Shown: positions 7,455-16,382 of the stretch, piece by piece
How the letters are laid out: every line of letters begins with the position of its first letter
Numbering within the stretch: the first letter of the stretch is position 1
Source: Hyphomicrobiales bacterium
GTDB taxonomy: Bacteria > Pseudomonadota > Alphaproteobacteria > Rhizobiales > Beijerinckiaceae
Direction: 5' to 3'
Assembly (NCBI GenBank): GCA_004144595.1
Contig: SEEM01000002.1
Coordinates: 62,001-126,000 of the forward strand
Length of the DNA: 64,000 nt
The notes under the pieces: generated by a model
What the model was told of the DNA's origin: nothing
The model's input: the letters and a program-made list of their open reading frames with translations, nothing else
Database searches by the model: none
Made by a program: the position numbers and the translations under genes

Positions 7455-9878
7455 ATGAAATTCACGATCTCCTGGCTCAAAGAGCATCTCGACACCGACG
7501 CCTCCGTTGCGGAGATCGCAGACGCCCTGACCCGCGTCGGCCTCGAGGTCGAGGCGATCGAGGATCGCGCCGCGGCGCTCTCCGCCTTCACCATCGCCTA
7601 TGTCATCGAGGCGAAGCAGCACCCGAACGCCGATCGCCTGCGCGTCTGCATGGTCGATACCGGCGCGGGCGAGCCCGTCCAGGTCGTCTGCGGCGCGCCC
7701 AACGCCCGCACCGGCATGAAGGGCGTGTTCTCGCCGCCGGGTAGCTACATCCCCGGCAAGAAGGTCACGCTCGGCAAAGGCGTGATCCGCGGCGTCGAAT
7801 CGAACGGCATGCTGGTCTCGGAAGCCGAGCTCGAGCTTTCCGAGGATCATGACGGCATCATCGAATTGCCCGATGATGCGCCGGTCGGCCAGCCCTACGC
7901 CCTCTACGCCGGGCTCGACGACGCCGTGATCGAGATCGCGGTGACGCCGAACCGCGCCGATGCGCTTGGGCTAGCCGGCATCGCGCGCGACCTCGCTGCC
8001 GCCGGCCTCGGCAAGCTCAAGTCGCGGGCTATCGAGCCGATCAGCGGCTCCTTCCCATGCCCGGTTAAGGTGACGCTGGACTTCGCCGAGGAAGACAAGA
8101 AGCTCTGCCCAGCCTTCGCCCTGCGCCTTGTGCGTGGCGTCAGGAACGGCCCGTCGCCGGACTGGCTGCAGGCGCGCCTGCGTGCCGTGGGCTTGCGTCC
8201 GATCAACGCGCTGGTCGACATCACCAATTTCATGACGCTCGACCGCAACCGGCCGCTGCACGTCTTCGACGCCGCCAAGGTGAAGGGCAATCTCACGGTG
8301 CGCCGCGCCCGGGCCGGCGAGACCATCCTCGCGCTGGACGGCAAGACCTATACACTGACCGACGAGCAGGTCGTGATCGCCGATGAGCACGGCGTCGAAT
8401 CGCTCGCCGGCATCATGGGCGGCGAGGCCTCCGGCTCAAGCGAGGCCACCACCGACGTGCTGATCGAGAGCGCGCTCTGGGACCCGTTGAACATCGCCCG
8501 TTCCGGCCGCGCGCTCGGCATCAATTCGGACGCGCGCTACCGTTTCGAGCGCGGCGTCGATCCCGATTTCGCCCGCCCGGGCCTCGATCTCGCCACCGCG
8601 ATGGTCATCGAGCTCTGCGGCGGCGAGGCCTCCGAGATGGAATTCGTCGGCGAATTGCCGGGCAGCCCCGCCGCGATCGACTTCCCCTGGTCCGAGGTCA
8701 AGCGCCTGACCGGGCTCGACCTGCCGCAGGACGAGATGCAGGCGGCGCTGACCTCGCTGGGCTTCGATGTCTCGGGCGCTGGTGAACGGGTGAAGGTCGC
8801 GGTCCCGTCCTGGCGTGCCGATGTCGGCGGCAAGGCTGATCTCGTCGAGGAGATCGTCCGCATCGCCGGGCTCGACCGTGTCGCCTCGACGCCGCTGCCG
8901 CGCATCAAGGACGAGGTCGTCAAGCCGGTGCTGACCGTGCTGCAGAAGCGCACCCGCACCGCCAAGCGCACGCTGGCCGCACGCGGCCTTGTCGAGGCGG
9001 TGACCTGGTCCTTCATCTCTCAAGACCAGGCCAAGCTCTTCGGCGGCGGCTCGCCCAGGCTCGCGCTGGCCAACCCGATCGCGGCCGATCTCTCGGACAT
9101 GCGGCCCTCGCTGCTGCCGGGGCTGATCCGTGCCGCGCAGAGCAATGCCGATCGCGGCTTCCCGGATGTCGCGCTGTTCGAGGTCGGCCAGGTCTTCAGG
9201 AGCGACGAGCCGGACGGCCAGCTCATCGCCGCGACCGGGCTGCGCCGCGGCACCGCGCGGCTCGACGGCACTGGTCGCCACTGGAATGGCGGCGCCAAGC
9301 CCGTCGACCTGTTCGATGCCAAGGCGGATGTGCTCGGCCTGCTCTCGGGGCTCGGCATTCCGACCGGCGGTCTGCAGATCGTCGCTGGCGGCCCGGCCTG
9401 GGCGCATCCTGGCCGCTCGGCCACGCTCCAGTTCGGTCCCAAGGGCGTGATCGGCGCCTTCGGCGAGGTCCATCCCAAGATCCTCAAAGCGCTCGACGTG
9501 AAGGGCCCGCTGGTCGCTTTCGAGATTCATCTCGATACGCTGCCGCTGCCCAAGGCCAAGCCGACGAAGGTCAAGCCGAAGCTCGCACTTTCCGACTTCC
9601 AGCCGGTGACGCGCGATTTCGCCTTCATCGTCGACAAGGCGGTGGCGGCCGGCGACATGGTCAAGACGGCACAGGGCACGGATCGCGCGCTGATCGCCAA
9701 TGTCGGTGTCTTCGATCTCTATGAGGGCGCGGGCGTCGAGGCCGGCAAGAAGTCGGTCGCGCTCGCCGTCACGCTGCAGCCGACCGAGAAGACGCTGACA
9801 GAGGCCGAGATCGAAGCCGTCGGCAGCAAGATCGTCGCCGAGATCGGCAAGCGTTACGGCGCGACGCTGCGCGGCTGA
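7455..9878 (+). CDS. pheT: Phenylalanyl-tRNA synthetase beta subunit
   Basis: An 807-aa protein starting [17 protein letters not shown]. Domain order is as expected: an N-terminal B1 region, a tRNA-binding OB domain (about 40-150, with [11 protein letters not shown]), B3/B4 editing domain, B5 domain (about 400-475), the catalytic-like core and a C-terminal ferredoxin-fold anticodon-binding domain (about 710-807, starting [13 protein letters not shown]). It forms the alpha2beta2 enzyme with PheS. Length is normal. A family A palindromic repeat follows the stop codon and may help end transcription. Confidence 0.97.
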   Translation: MKFTISWLKEHLDTDASVAEIADALTRVGLEVEAIEDRAAALSAFTIAYVIEAKQHPNADRLRVCMVDTGAGEPVQVVCGAPNARTGMKGVFSPPGSYIPGKKVTLGKGVIRGVESNGMLVSEAELELSEDHDGIIELPDDAPVGQPYALYAGLDDAVIEIAVTPNRADALGLAGIARDLAAAGLGKLKSRAIEPISGSFPCPVKVTLDFAEEDKKLCPAFALRLVRGVRNGPSPDWLQARLRAVGLRPINALVDITNFMTLDRNRPLHVFDAAKVKGNLTVRRARAGETILALDGKTYTLTDEQVVIADEHGVESLAGIMGGEASGSSEATTDVLIESALWDPLNIARSGRALGINSDARYRFERGVDPDFARPGLDLATAMVIELCGGEASEMEFVGELPGSPAAIDFPWSEVKRLTGLDLPQDEMQAALTSLGFDVSGAGERVKVAVPSWRADVGGKADLVEEIVRIAGLDRVASTPLPRIKDEVVKPVLTVLQKRTRTAKRTLAARGLVEAVTWSFISQDQAKLFGGGSPRLALANPIAADLSDMRPSLLPGLIRAAQSNADRGFPDVALFEVGQVFRSDEPDGQLIAATGLRRGTARLDGTGRHWNGGAKPVDLFDAKADVLGLLSGLGIPTGGLQIVAGGPAWAHPGRSATLQFGPKGVIGAFGEVHPKILKALDVKGPLVAFEIHLDTLPLPKAKPTKVKPKLALSDFQPVTRDFAFIVDKAVAAGDMVKTAQGTDRALIANVGVFDLYEGAGVEAGKKSVALAVTLQPTEKTLTEAEIEAVGSKIVAEIGKRYGATLRG

Positions 9879-9891
9879 GAGCGCATAGGCG

Positions 9892-9986
9892 CCGTCATGG
9901 TCGGGCGTGTCCCGACCATCCACGCCTTCCTGTGTCGAGGGCGGTGTTCAAGACGTGGATGCTCGCCACAGGGGCGAGCATGACGG
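9892..9986. repeat. Intergenic palindromic repeat, family A copy 2 (inverted orientation)
   Basis: Bounded by CCGTCATG and CATGACGG. It carries the arm GGTCGGGCGTGTCCCGACC first and CTCGCCACAGGGGCGAG second, i.e. the reverse complement order of the copy at 4168. It lies just downstream of pheT. Confidence 0.8.
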
Positions 9987-10105
9987 GCCGGTTCGCCCGC
10001 CGGAAGCCCCTTCCCACCATTGATCGAGATTATGTAATAATCCGTGCGCGAAATCCCGGCGCTTTCGGGGTATGCGCTGGCTCATTCTTGCATCTTAGCG
10101 GTCCT

Positions 10106-11008
10106 ATGGTTCTCACCGAACGTCCCGTCACGGACAATCTGTTCCCCGGCTTTCGCCTGCTCGACGTCCAGACGTCGGGCCCGCGGATTCGCGTGCGGAC
10201 GGGCGGGGAGGGGCCGCCGCTCCTGCTGCTGCATGGCTATCCGCAGACGCATGTGATGTGGCGCCGGATCGCGCCGTTGCTCGCCCCGCATTTCACCCTG
10301 ATCTGCCCGGACCTGCGCGGCTACGGTGATTCCGGCAAGCCGTCGAGCGATGCTGAGCACGCACCCTATTCCAAGCGCGCCATGGCGCAGGATATGGCCG
10401 AGGTCATGAGCGCGCTCGGGCATGAGCGCTTCGTCGTCGGCTCGCATGATCGCGGCGCCCGCGTCGCGCACCGGCTGGCGCTCGACCATGGCGAGCGTGT
10501 GCTGAAGCTCGCGACGCTCGACATCGCGCCGACGCGCGAGATGTATCGCGGCACGACCGACGCCTTCGCCCGCGGCTACTGGCACTGGTTCTTCCTGATC
10601 CAGCCGGCGCCGATGCCGGAGCGCATGATCGAGAGCGATCCGGAGTTCTACTGGACGAGCCGGCGCGCCTCGGACATGCGCCTGTTCGAGCCGGAGGCGC
10701 TCGCCGAATATCTGCGCTGCTTCCGCGATCCCGCGATGATCCATGCGAGCTGCGAGGACTACCGCGCCGCCGCGACCATCGACATCGCCCATGACGATGC
10801 CGATGGCGGCCGGAAGCTCGAAATGCCGCTGCTGGCCCTGTGGGGCGAGCGCGGCATCATCGGGAAATGCTTCGACCCTCTCGCCTTATGGCGCGAGCGT
10901 GCGCAGGATGTGCGCGGGCATGCCCTGCCGGGCGGCCACTATCTCGCGGAGGAGGTCCCCGATCTCGTCGCCGCGGAGTTCGAAGCCTTTTTCGGAGAAG
11001 CCGCATGA
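10106..11008 (+). CDS. Alpha/beta hydrolase, haloacetate (fluoroacetate) dehalogenase type
   Basis: A 300-aa protein with the alpha/beta-hydrolase core. It shows LLLHGYPQTHVMW (oxyanion region), DLRGYGDS, the nucleophile motif SHDRGARVAHR (Asp115, with Arg116 and Arg119 in the positions that bind the carboxylate in fluoroacetate dehalogenases) and GGHYLAEE (His278). The halide-pocket residues of characterised enzymes also appear present: His160-Trp161 in GYWHWFF and Tyr219 in EDYRAAATID. This supports C-halogen bond hydrolysis; an epoxide hydrolase role is less likely. Its stop overlaps the start of the tartrate-dehydrogenase-like gene (ATGA), so the two are translationally coupled. Confidence 0.8.
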   Translation: MVLTERPVTDNLFPGFRLLDVQTSGPRIRVRTGGEGPPLLLLHGYPQTHVMWRRIAPLLAPHFTLICPDLRGYGDSGKPSSDAEHAPYSKRAMAQDMAEVMSALGHERFVVGSHDRGARVAHRLALDHGERVLKLATLDIAPTREMYRGTTDAFARGYWHWFFLIQPAPMPERMIESDPEFYWTSRRASDMRLFEPEALAEYLRCFRDPAMIHASCEDYRAAATIDIAHDDADGGRKLEMPLLALWGERGIIGKCFDPLALWRERAQDVRGHALPGGHYLAEEVPDLVAAEFEAFFGEAA

Positions 11009-12096
11009 GCGCCACAACGACCAGCGGGACCAATCGCGTCTATCGGATCGCCGTGATCCCCGGCGACGGCATCGGCAAGGAAGTCATGCCCGAGGGCCTG
11101 CGCGTGCTTGCGGCCGCCTCGAAGAAATATGGCTTCGAACTGCGCATCGACGAGTTCGATTTCTCCTCCTGCGACTACTACGCCAAGCACGGCAAGATGC
11201 TGCCGGACGACTGGAAGGACAAGATCGGCGGCCATGACGCGATCTATTTCGGCGCCGTCGGCATGCCCCAGCAGGTGCCGGACCATATCTCGCTCTGGGG
11301 CTCGCTGCTGCTGTTCCGCCGCGAGTTCGATCAATACGTCAACCTGCGGCCCGTGCGCCTGATGCCGGGCGTGCCCGGCCCGCTGGTGGGCCGCAAGCCC
11401 GGCGATATCGACTTCTTCGTCGTGCGCGAGAACACCGAGGGCGAGTATTCCTCTGTCGGCGGGCGCATGTATGCCGGCACCGAGCGCGAGATCGTCATCC
11501 AAGAGACGGTGATGAGCCGCGTCGGCGTCGACCGCGTGCTGAAATACGCTTTCGAACTCGCCCAGCGCCGCCCGCGCAAGAAGCTGACCTCCGCCACCAA
11601 GTCGAACGGCATCTCCATCACCATGCCGTACTGGGACGAGCGGGTGAAGGAGATGGCGAAGAACTATCCGGATATCGCCGTCGATCAGTATCATATCGAC
11701 ATCCTGACCGCGCATTTCGTGCTCAATCCGGACCGTTTCGACGTGGTCGTCGCCTCCAACCTGTTCGGCGACATCCTTTCGGATCTCGGCCCGGCCTGCA
11801 CCGGTACGATCGGCATCGCGCCGTCCGGCAACATCAACCCGACCGGCGATCACCCCTCGCTGTTCGAGCCGGTCCATGGTTCGGCGCCGGATATCGCCGG
11901 CCAGGGCATCGCCAATCCCGTCGGCATGATCTGGTCGGGCGCGATGATGCTGGACCATCTCGGCGAGCGTGAGGCTGCCCAGGGCATCGAGGCCGCGATC
12001 GAGCGCGCGCTCGGCGATGCCCGGACCCGCACCCGCGATCTTGGCGGCACGCTCGGCACGGAGGCCGCCGGCAAGGCGGTCGAACAGGCGCTCTGA
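11005..12096 (+). CDS. Tartrate dehydrogenase / decarboxylating beta-hydroxyacid dehydrogenase family
   Basis: A 363-aa member of the isocitrate/isopropylmalate dehydrogenase superfamily: RIAVIPGDGIGKEV (N-terminal), VVRENTEGEYSSVGGRMYAG, TKSNGISITMPYWDE, the metal-binding stretch VVASNLFGDILSDLGP and FEPVHGSAPDIAGQG. Insertions and the REN-TEGEYS-GGR pattern fit tartrate/D-malate dehydrogenases rather than LeuB. Such enzymes use NAD and Mn/Mg to oxidise tartrate or decarboxylate D-malate or meso-tartrate. It is coupled to the dehalogenase gene by a 4-nt overlap, suggesting a shared role in handling small (possibly halogenated) hydroxy acids. Confidence 0.82.
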   Translation: MSATTTSGTNRVYRIAVIPGDGIGKEVMPEGLRVLAAASKKYGFELRIDEFDFSSCDYYAKHGKMLPDDWKDKIGGHDAIYFGAVGMPQQVPDHISLWGSLLLFRREFDQYVNLRPVRLMPGVPGPLVGRKPGDIDFFVVRENTEGEYSSVGGRMYAGTEREIVIQETVMSRVGVDRVLKYAFELAQRRPRKKLTSATKSNGISITMPYWDERVKEMAKNYPDIAVDQYHIDILTAHFVLNPDRFDVVVASNLFGDILSDLGPACTGTIGIAPSGNINPTGDHPSLFEPVHGSAPDIAGQGIANPVGMIWSGAMMLDHLGEREAAQGIEAAIERALGDARTRTRDLGGTLGTEAAGKAVEQAL

Positions 12097-12127
12097 GCAG
12101 GCATTTGACCGCAAGGATTTGAAGATC

Positions 12128-12832
12128 ATGGATTTGTCGTCGGTTTCCTTCGTCGACCCGCTTGTCTGGGGCAAGCTGGCCGAGATCATCCTGCTCAACA
12201 TCGTGCTCTCCGGCGACAACGCCGTCGTGATCGCGCTGGCTTGCCGGGCGCTTGCCCCGGCGCAGCGGACCAAGGGCATCGCGCTCGGCGCCGGCGTCGC
12301 GGTCGTGCTGCGCGTGGTGTTCACGGTGCTGATCGCCTCGCTGCTCAACACGCCTTTCCTGCGTATCGTCGGCGCGGGCCTCCTGATCTGGATCGCGGTG
12401 AAGCTGATCATCGAAGAGGAAGGGCAGGACGAGGATTCGATCACGGCCAGCAGCAAGCTCTGGAAGGCGGTGCAGACGGTCGCCATCGCGGACATCGTCA
12501 TGAGCCTCGACAACGTGCTGGCCATCGCCGCCGTCGCCAAGGATTCGATCCCGCTGCTGGTCGCCGGCCTCGTCATCTCGATCCCGCTGATCGTTCTCGG
12601 CGCCTCGCTGATCACCAATCTGCTGACGCGCTTCCCGATCCTGGTCTGGGCGGGCGCGGCGCTGCTCGGCTGGGTCGCCGGTGAGATGTTCGAGAGCGAT
12701 CCGTGGCTGATCGCCCGCTTCGGCGAGGAGCTGATGCACAAACTGGAATATCCGGCCGCGATCCTGGGCGCTCTGCTCGTGGTCGGCCTCGGCTACCTCA
12801 TCAAATCGCGCCGGCCTGATCCGGCCCACTGA
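12128..12832 (+). CDS. TerC/YjbE-family integral membrane protein, copy 1
   Basis: A 234-aa protein of about seven membrane helices. It has the paired TerC motifs LSGDNAVVIALA (helix 1) and MSLDNVLAIAAVA (helix 4), whose Asp/Asn residues are thought to form a metal site. Relatives (YjbE/YkoY/MeeF type) export manganese, often feeding secreted metalloproteins. AAGGA lies 9 nt before the ATG. It is the first of two tandem paralogues, separated by 26 bp. Confidence 0.85.
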   Translation: MDLSSVSFVDPLVWGKLAEIILLNIVLSGDNAVVIALACRALAPAQRTKGIALGAGVAVVLRVVFTVLIASLLNTPFLRIVGAGLLIWIAVKLIIEEEGQDEDSITASSKLWKAVQTVAIADIVMSLDNVLAIAAVAKDSIPLLVAGLVISIPLIVLGASLITNLLTRFPILVWAGAALLGWVAGEMFESDPWLIARFGEELMHKLEYPAAILGALLVVGLGYLIKSRRPDPAH

Positions 12833-12858
12833 CAAACTGCAAAGGGACAACCTGACCG

Positions 12859-13602
12859 ATGGATTTCGCATCCCCCGCCTTCTGGACCTCGCTGCTCCAG
12901 ATCATCTGGATCGACCTGCTGCTGTCGGGCGACAACGCGGTCGTGATAGCGCTCGCCGTGCGTTCGCTGCCGGAGAAGCAGCGCAAGGTCGGCATCTGGC
13001 TCGGCGCCGGCGCGGCGGTGGGCCTGCGCATCATCTTCGCGGTTGTGGTCAGCTATCTCCTGAACGTCCCGTTCCTGAAGGTTGTCGGCGCGCTCCTCCT
13101 GTTCTGGATCGCCATCAAGCTCGCCAAGGGTGAAGACGAGGTCCATGGCGATGTCGCTGCCAGCGACAATCTCTGGAAGGCTGTGCGCACCATCGCCATC
13201 GCCGACGCGGTGATGAGCCTCGACAACGTGCTTGCGATCGCAGCCGCGGCGCGTGGCCATTTCGAGCTGTTCGTGTTCGGCCTGCTGCTGACGATTCCTC
13301 TGATCATCTTCGGCGCGCGCATGCTCTCGTCGGTCCTCGAGCGCTTCCCCATCCTGATCTGGCTCGGCGCGGCGCTGCTCGGCTGGATCGCAGGCGAGAT
13401 GCTGCTCAGCGACATGGCGGTCATGCAATGGCTCCAGGTGCACATGCCGAATTGGGTCCAGAGCGTGCCGGTCTCCGACGTCAATCCGGCCGGTCTCCTG
13501 CCGGCGAAGGTGCCTTTCTACACGGCGGCGGTGCTCGGCGCGGCCTTCGTCTGCATTACCGCTTACGCCCTCAAGAAGAAGCCGATCGATCAGGCGGGCT
13601 GA
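12859..13602 (+). CDS. TerC/YjbE-family integral membrane protein, copy 2
   Basis: A 247-aa paralogue of the preceding gene with LLSGDNAVVIALAVRS and MSLDNVLAIAAAA in the same places, so a tandem duplication followed by divergence is likely. The C-terminal part differs: it has an extra ~25-residue periplasmic-type insert (LQVHMPNWVQSVPVSDVNP) before the last helix. The pair may form a heteromeric metal exporter or have split roles. No riboswitch was recognised upstream. Confidence 0.85.
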   Translation: MDFASPAFWTSLLQIIWIDLLLSGDNAVVIALAVRSLPEKQRKVGIWLGAGAAVGLRIIFAVVVSYLLNVPFLKVVGALLLFWIAIKLAKGEDEVHGDVAASDNLWKAVRTIAIADAVMSLDNVLAIAAAARGHFELFVFGLLLTIPLIIFGARMLSSVLERFPILIWLGAALLGWIAGEMLLSDMAVMQWLQVHMPNWVQSVPVSDVNPAGLLPAKVPFYTAAVLGAAFVCITAYALKKKPIDQAG

Positions 13603-13610
13603 TCGGCTGC

Positions 13611-14219
13611 CTATTCGGCAATGACGAACGCGGCGGCCATGATCTCATGGCCGCCGTTTTCCATGGAACGGAAGGCCCCGCTGGCGTTAGTCGGCGCGCG
13701 GGGGTCCGTCACCCGAAAGGCCGTCTCCGAGAGAAGCGACACTGCGAAGCTCTCCGGAGCCCGCCGGAAGCCCGATCCGAGCGCCTTCACGTAGGCTTCC
13801 TTCGCGGCCCAGAGACGGATGAAGGCCCGGGGCCAGTCCGCAAACGCGGTTGCGTCAAGTGCCATGCGTTCGGCCGGATGCAACAGATCGAGCGTCGGTG
13901 CAGCGGCCGGATCGACCGCTTCCACGTCGACACCCAGCGGCTGGCGGGCGAGGCCGACGGCGACGACCCCGGCCCGCGTCGCCAGCGACAGGCACAGGCC
14001 GGAAGGTCCGGGGGCGGCAAGAAACGGGCGGCCTGCCGTGTCGTGCCCGATGACGACGTCGTCTTCCCGGCAGCCGAACTGCCGTGCCACGATCCGCAGC
14101 GCCGTGCCACGCCGCAGCGCCGAGCGCTCCGTCAAGTTGCGCGGCGTGGCCGCCGTCCGGACGAGCCAGATCGCGGGCAGGGCGGGGGCGATGGCCTCGG
14201 CATCGTCGAACCAGTGCAT
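13611..14219 (-). CDS. 4'-phosphopantetheinyl transferase (Sfp-type)
   Basis: A 202-aa protein with the two transferase signatures GVDVEAVDP (Mg-binding Asp/Glu) and RLWAAKEAYVKALGSG (WxxKEA). It transfers phosphopantetheine from CoA to a serine of acyl- or peptidyl-carrier proteins. The ATG at 14219 is chosen because it leaves room for a divergent promoter with azlC; an ATG at 14285 would add 22 residues. No carrier-protein or synthase gene is nearby, so the substrate is encoded elsewhere. Confidence 0.82.
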   Translation of the reverse strand: MHWFDDAEAIAPALPAIWLVRTAATPRNLTERSALRRGTALRIVARQFGCREDDVVIGHDTAGRPFLAAPGPSGLCLSLATRAGVVAVGLARQPLGVDVEAVDPAAAPTLDLLHPAERMALDATAFADWPRAFIRLWAAKEAYVKALGSGFRRAPESFAVSLLSETAFRVTDPRAPTNASGAFRSMENGGHEIMAAAFVIAE

Positions 14220-14324
14220 GGCCCATCTGTAGTCATCCTGCCGAATGCTGTCGCGCCCTGCGCGGAATTCATGCGGCCGCATCATTTGCGCGCGTTGACC
14301 TTCGCGCGGGCTTTCCGCTTGTGG

Positions 14325-15062
14325 ATGATGATGTCAGCCGACCCGAACACGCCGCCGGCCGCCGGAGCAGCGCCGATCACTGCCGCGGGCATGATGCTCG
14401 GCCTGCGCAAGGTCTCCGTGCTGATGCCCGGCGTCGTCGTCTTCGCCGTCGCCTTCGGCGCGGCGGCGGCAGGCAAGGGGCTCACCCTGCTCCAGACCTT
14501 GCTGATGAGCGGCTTCGTCTATGCCGGCGTCGCGCAGCTGGTTTCGCTGGAACTCTGGCGCCCCGAATGGAGCTGGGGCGCCATTGCCGGCATCGCCGTG
14601 GTCACCGCGACCGTCAATGCGCGCATGGTGCTGCAGGGCGCATCGCTTCAGCCCTGGTTCGCCAGATATCCGAAGACGCTCAACGCCTTCCACCTCTTCT
14701 TCTTCACCGATGCCAACTGGCTGATCGGCACGCGCTACCGGGCCGAGGGCGGGCGCGATCTCGGCGTGCTGGTCGGCGCAGGGCTCGCGCTCTGGCTGGT
14801 CTGGGTCATCGCGACGGGCGGCGGCTATATGCTCGGCGCGCTCGTCAGCGATCCGCGACGCTATGGCATCGATCTCGTCATGCCGATCTTCTTCGCCGCG
14901 ATGATCGTGCCGCTCTGGCGGGGCAAGCGCGGCATGGTGCCCTGGGTCGTCGCCGGGCTCGTCGCACTGGTTACGGCCCGGCTCGTCGACGGTTATGCCT
15001 TCATCATCGTCGGCTCGCTTGCCGGCGCGATCACGGGAGCGTTCAGCGATGACGCTGCCTGA
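14325..15062 (+). CDS. azlC: AzlC-family branched-chain amino acid exporter, large subunit
   Basis: A 245-aa membrane protein with the AzlC pattern: PGVVVFAVAFGAAAAGKGL, SGFVYAGVAQLVSLELW, NARMVLQGASLQPWF and FFFTDANWLIGTRYRAEGG. With AzlD it forms the LIV-E exporter family. Three ATG codons in a row (14325, 14328, 14331) make the exact start uncertain. It overlaps azlD by 14 nt. Confidence 0.88.
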   Translation: MMMSADPNTPPAAGAAPITAAGMMLGLRKVSVLMPGVVVFAVAFGAAAAGKGLTLLQTLLMSGFVYAGVAQLVSLELWRPEWSWGAIAGIAVVTATVNARMVLQGASLQPWFARYPKTLNAFHLFFFTDANWLIGTRYRAEGGRDLGVLVGAGLALWLVWVIATGGGYMLGALVSDPRRYGIDLVMPIFFAAMIVPLWRGKRGMVPWVVAGLVALVTARLVDGYAFIIVGSLAGAITGAFSDDAA

Positions 15063-15366
15063 TCTCGGCACCTGGGGCCCACTGATCGCCATCACCGCGA
15101 TGGCGATCGCGACCTATCTCTGCCGCATTTCCGGCGTGGCGCTGATGAGCGTCATTCCGCTGACCCCGCATGTCCGGCGCGGCCTCGCGGCCCTGCCGGG
15201 GTCGATCGTCGTGGCGACGGTCCTGCCGCTGGTCGAGCGGCTGGGCCTGGCGGCGGCGGTCGCGCTTCTCGCAGCGGTCGGCACCATGATCCTGCGGCGC
15301 AGCGAGCTCCTGGCCCTGCTCGTCGGCATGGCCGCAATCTCGGGCCTGCGCGCGCTCGGCTTCTGA
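15049..15366 (+). CDS. azlD: AzlD-family branched-chain amino acid exporter, small subunit
   Basis: A 105-aa protein with about four membrane helices and the AzlD features ATYLCRISGVALM and RRGLAALPGSIVVATVLP. The start at 15049 lies inside the end of azlC, the usual coupled arrangement for the two exporter subunits. The following gene is a branched-chain aminotransferase-like enzyme, fitting a common metabolic theme. Confidence 0.88.
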   Translation: MTLPDLGTWGPLIAITAMAIATYLCRISGVALMSVIPLTPHVRRGLAALPGSIVVATVLPLVERLGLAAAVALLAAVGTMILRRSELLALLVGMAAISGLRALGF

Positions 15367-15492
15367 CCCATCACCCCTTCCGATCGCTTCCATCACATCC
15401 CGTCATCGCGATATGCGTCGCGACATGTTGACGGCAGGCGGTGGGGGGAGGACGGTGCGGCTGAGTTAAATCGCCTACAATGGAGCGCCGTC

Positions 15493-16365
15493 ATGGCATG
15501 GTATTCTCAGACGTGGACCTGGTTCGATGGCTCCTGGCATGAGGGCAATCCCGGCATCGTCGGTCCGCGCAGCCATGTGCTCTGGCAGGCTTCCTCGGTC
15601 TTCGACGGCGGCCGCTATTTCGACGGCGTCGCGCCGGATATCGATCTGCACGCCGCCCGCGTGAACCGCTCCGCGACGGCGCTCGGCCTGAAGCCGACCG
15701 TCGAGGCGGATTTCATCGTCGGGAAGATGTTCGAGGGCGTCAAGAAATTCGCCCCCGGCACCGCCATCTACGTCAAGCCGATGTACTGGGGCGAGGCTGA
15801 CGGCCCGTCGACCATCATGCCCGATCCGGAATCGACCCAGTTCGCACTCTGCCTGTTCGAGGCGGCGATGCCGCAGCCCTCGGCCGGCTTCTCGGTGACC
15901 AAGGGCGCCTTCCGCCGCCCGAGCTACGAGACCGCTCCGACGGACGCCAAGGCCGGCTGCCTCTATCCCAACAATGCCCGCGTGCTGAAGCTGGCCAAGG
16001 CCGCCGGCTTCGACAACGCGCTGGTGCTCGACATGCAGGGCAATGTCGCGGAGACCGCGACCTCGAACATCTTCCTCGCTAAGGACGGCGTCGTGAAGAC
16101 CCCCGTTCCGAACGGCACCTTCCTGAACGGCATCACCCGCCAGCGCGTCATCAAGCTGCTGCGCGACAGCGGCGTTCCCGTCGAGGAATGCAGCCTGCGC
16201 TACGAGGATTTCGAGCAGGCCGATGAGATCTTCATGTCCGGCAACTACTCCAAGTGCATGCCGGTGACCCGCATCGACAACCGCACGCTCCAGCCCGGCC
16301 CGCTCTTCCGCCGCGCCCGCGAGCTCTACATGGACTACGCCCACAGCAAGCCGAAGGCCGCCTGA
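15493..16365 (+). CDS. Class IV aminotransferase, branched-chain amino acid type
   Basis: A 290-aa PLP enzyme of fold type IV. DAKAGCLYPNNARVLKLAK carries the likely PLP lysine. DMQGNVAETATSNIFL is the cofactor phosphate-binding region (E-x-[S/T]-x-S/T-N). GTFLNGITRQRVIKLL follows. It probably interconverts branched-chain amino acids and 2-oxo acids in the cytosol; a D-amino-acid or aminodeoxychorismate lyase role is possible but less likely. GGAG lies 7 nt before the ATG. It sits directly downstream of azlCD. Confidence 0.85.
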   Translation: MAWYSQTWTWFDGSWHEGNPGIVGPRSHVLWQASSVFDGGRYFDGVAPDIDLHAARVNRSATALGLKPTVEADFIVGKMFEGVKKFAPGTAIYVKPMYWGEADGPSTIMPDPESTQFALCLFEAAMPQPSAGFSVTKGAFRRPSYETAPTDAKAGCLYPNNARVLKLAKAAGFDNALVLDMQGNVAETATSNIFLAKDGVVKTPVPNGTFLNGITRQRVIKLLRDSGVPVEECSLRYEDFEQADEIFMSGNYSKCMPVTRIDNRTLQPGPLFRRARELYMDYAHSKPKAA

Positions 16366-16382
16366 GCCGGAAGGCAGGCTCC

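Noticed and set aside
8436-9923. 495-codon minus-strand frame opposite pheT
   Set aside because: It is the antisense shadow of pheT, with Arg/Asp/Gly-rich composition and no recognisable motif.
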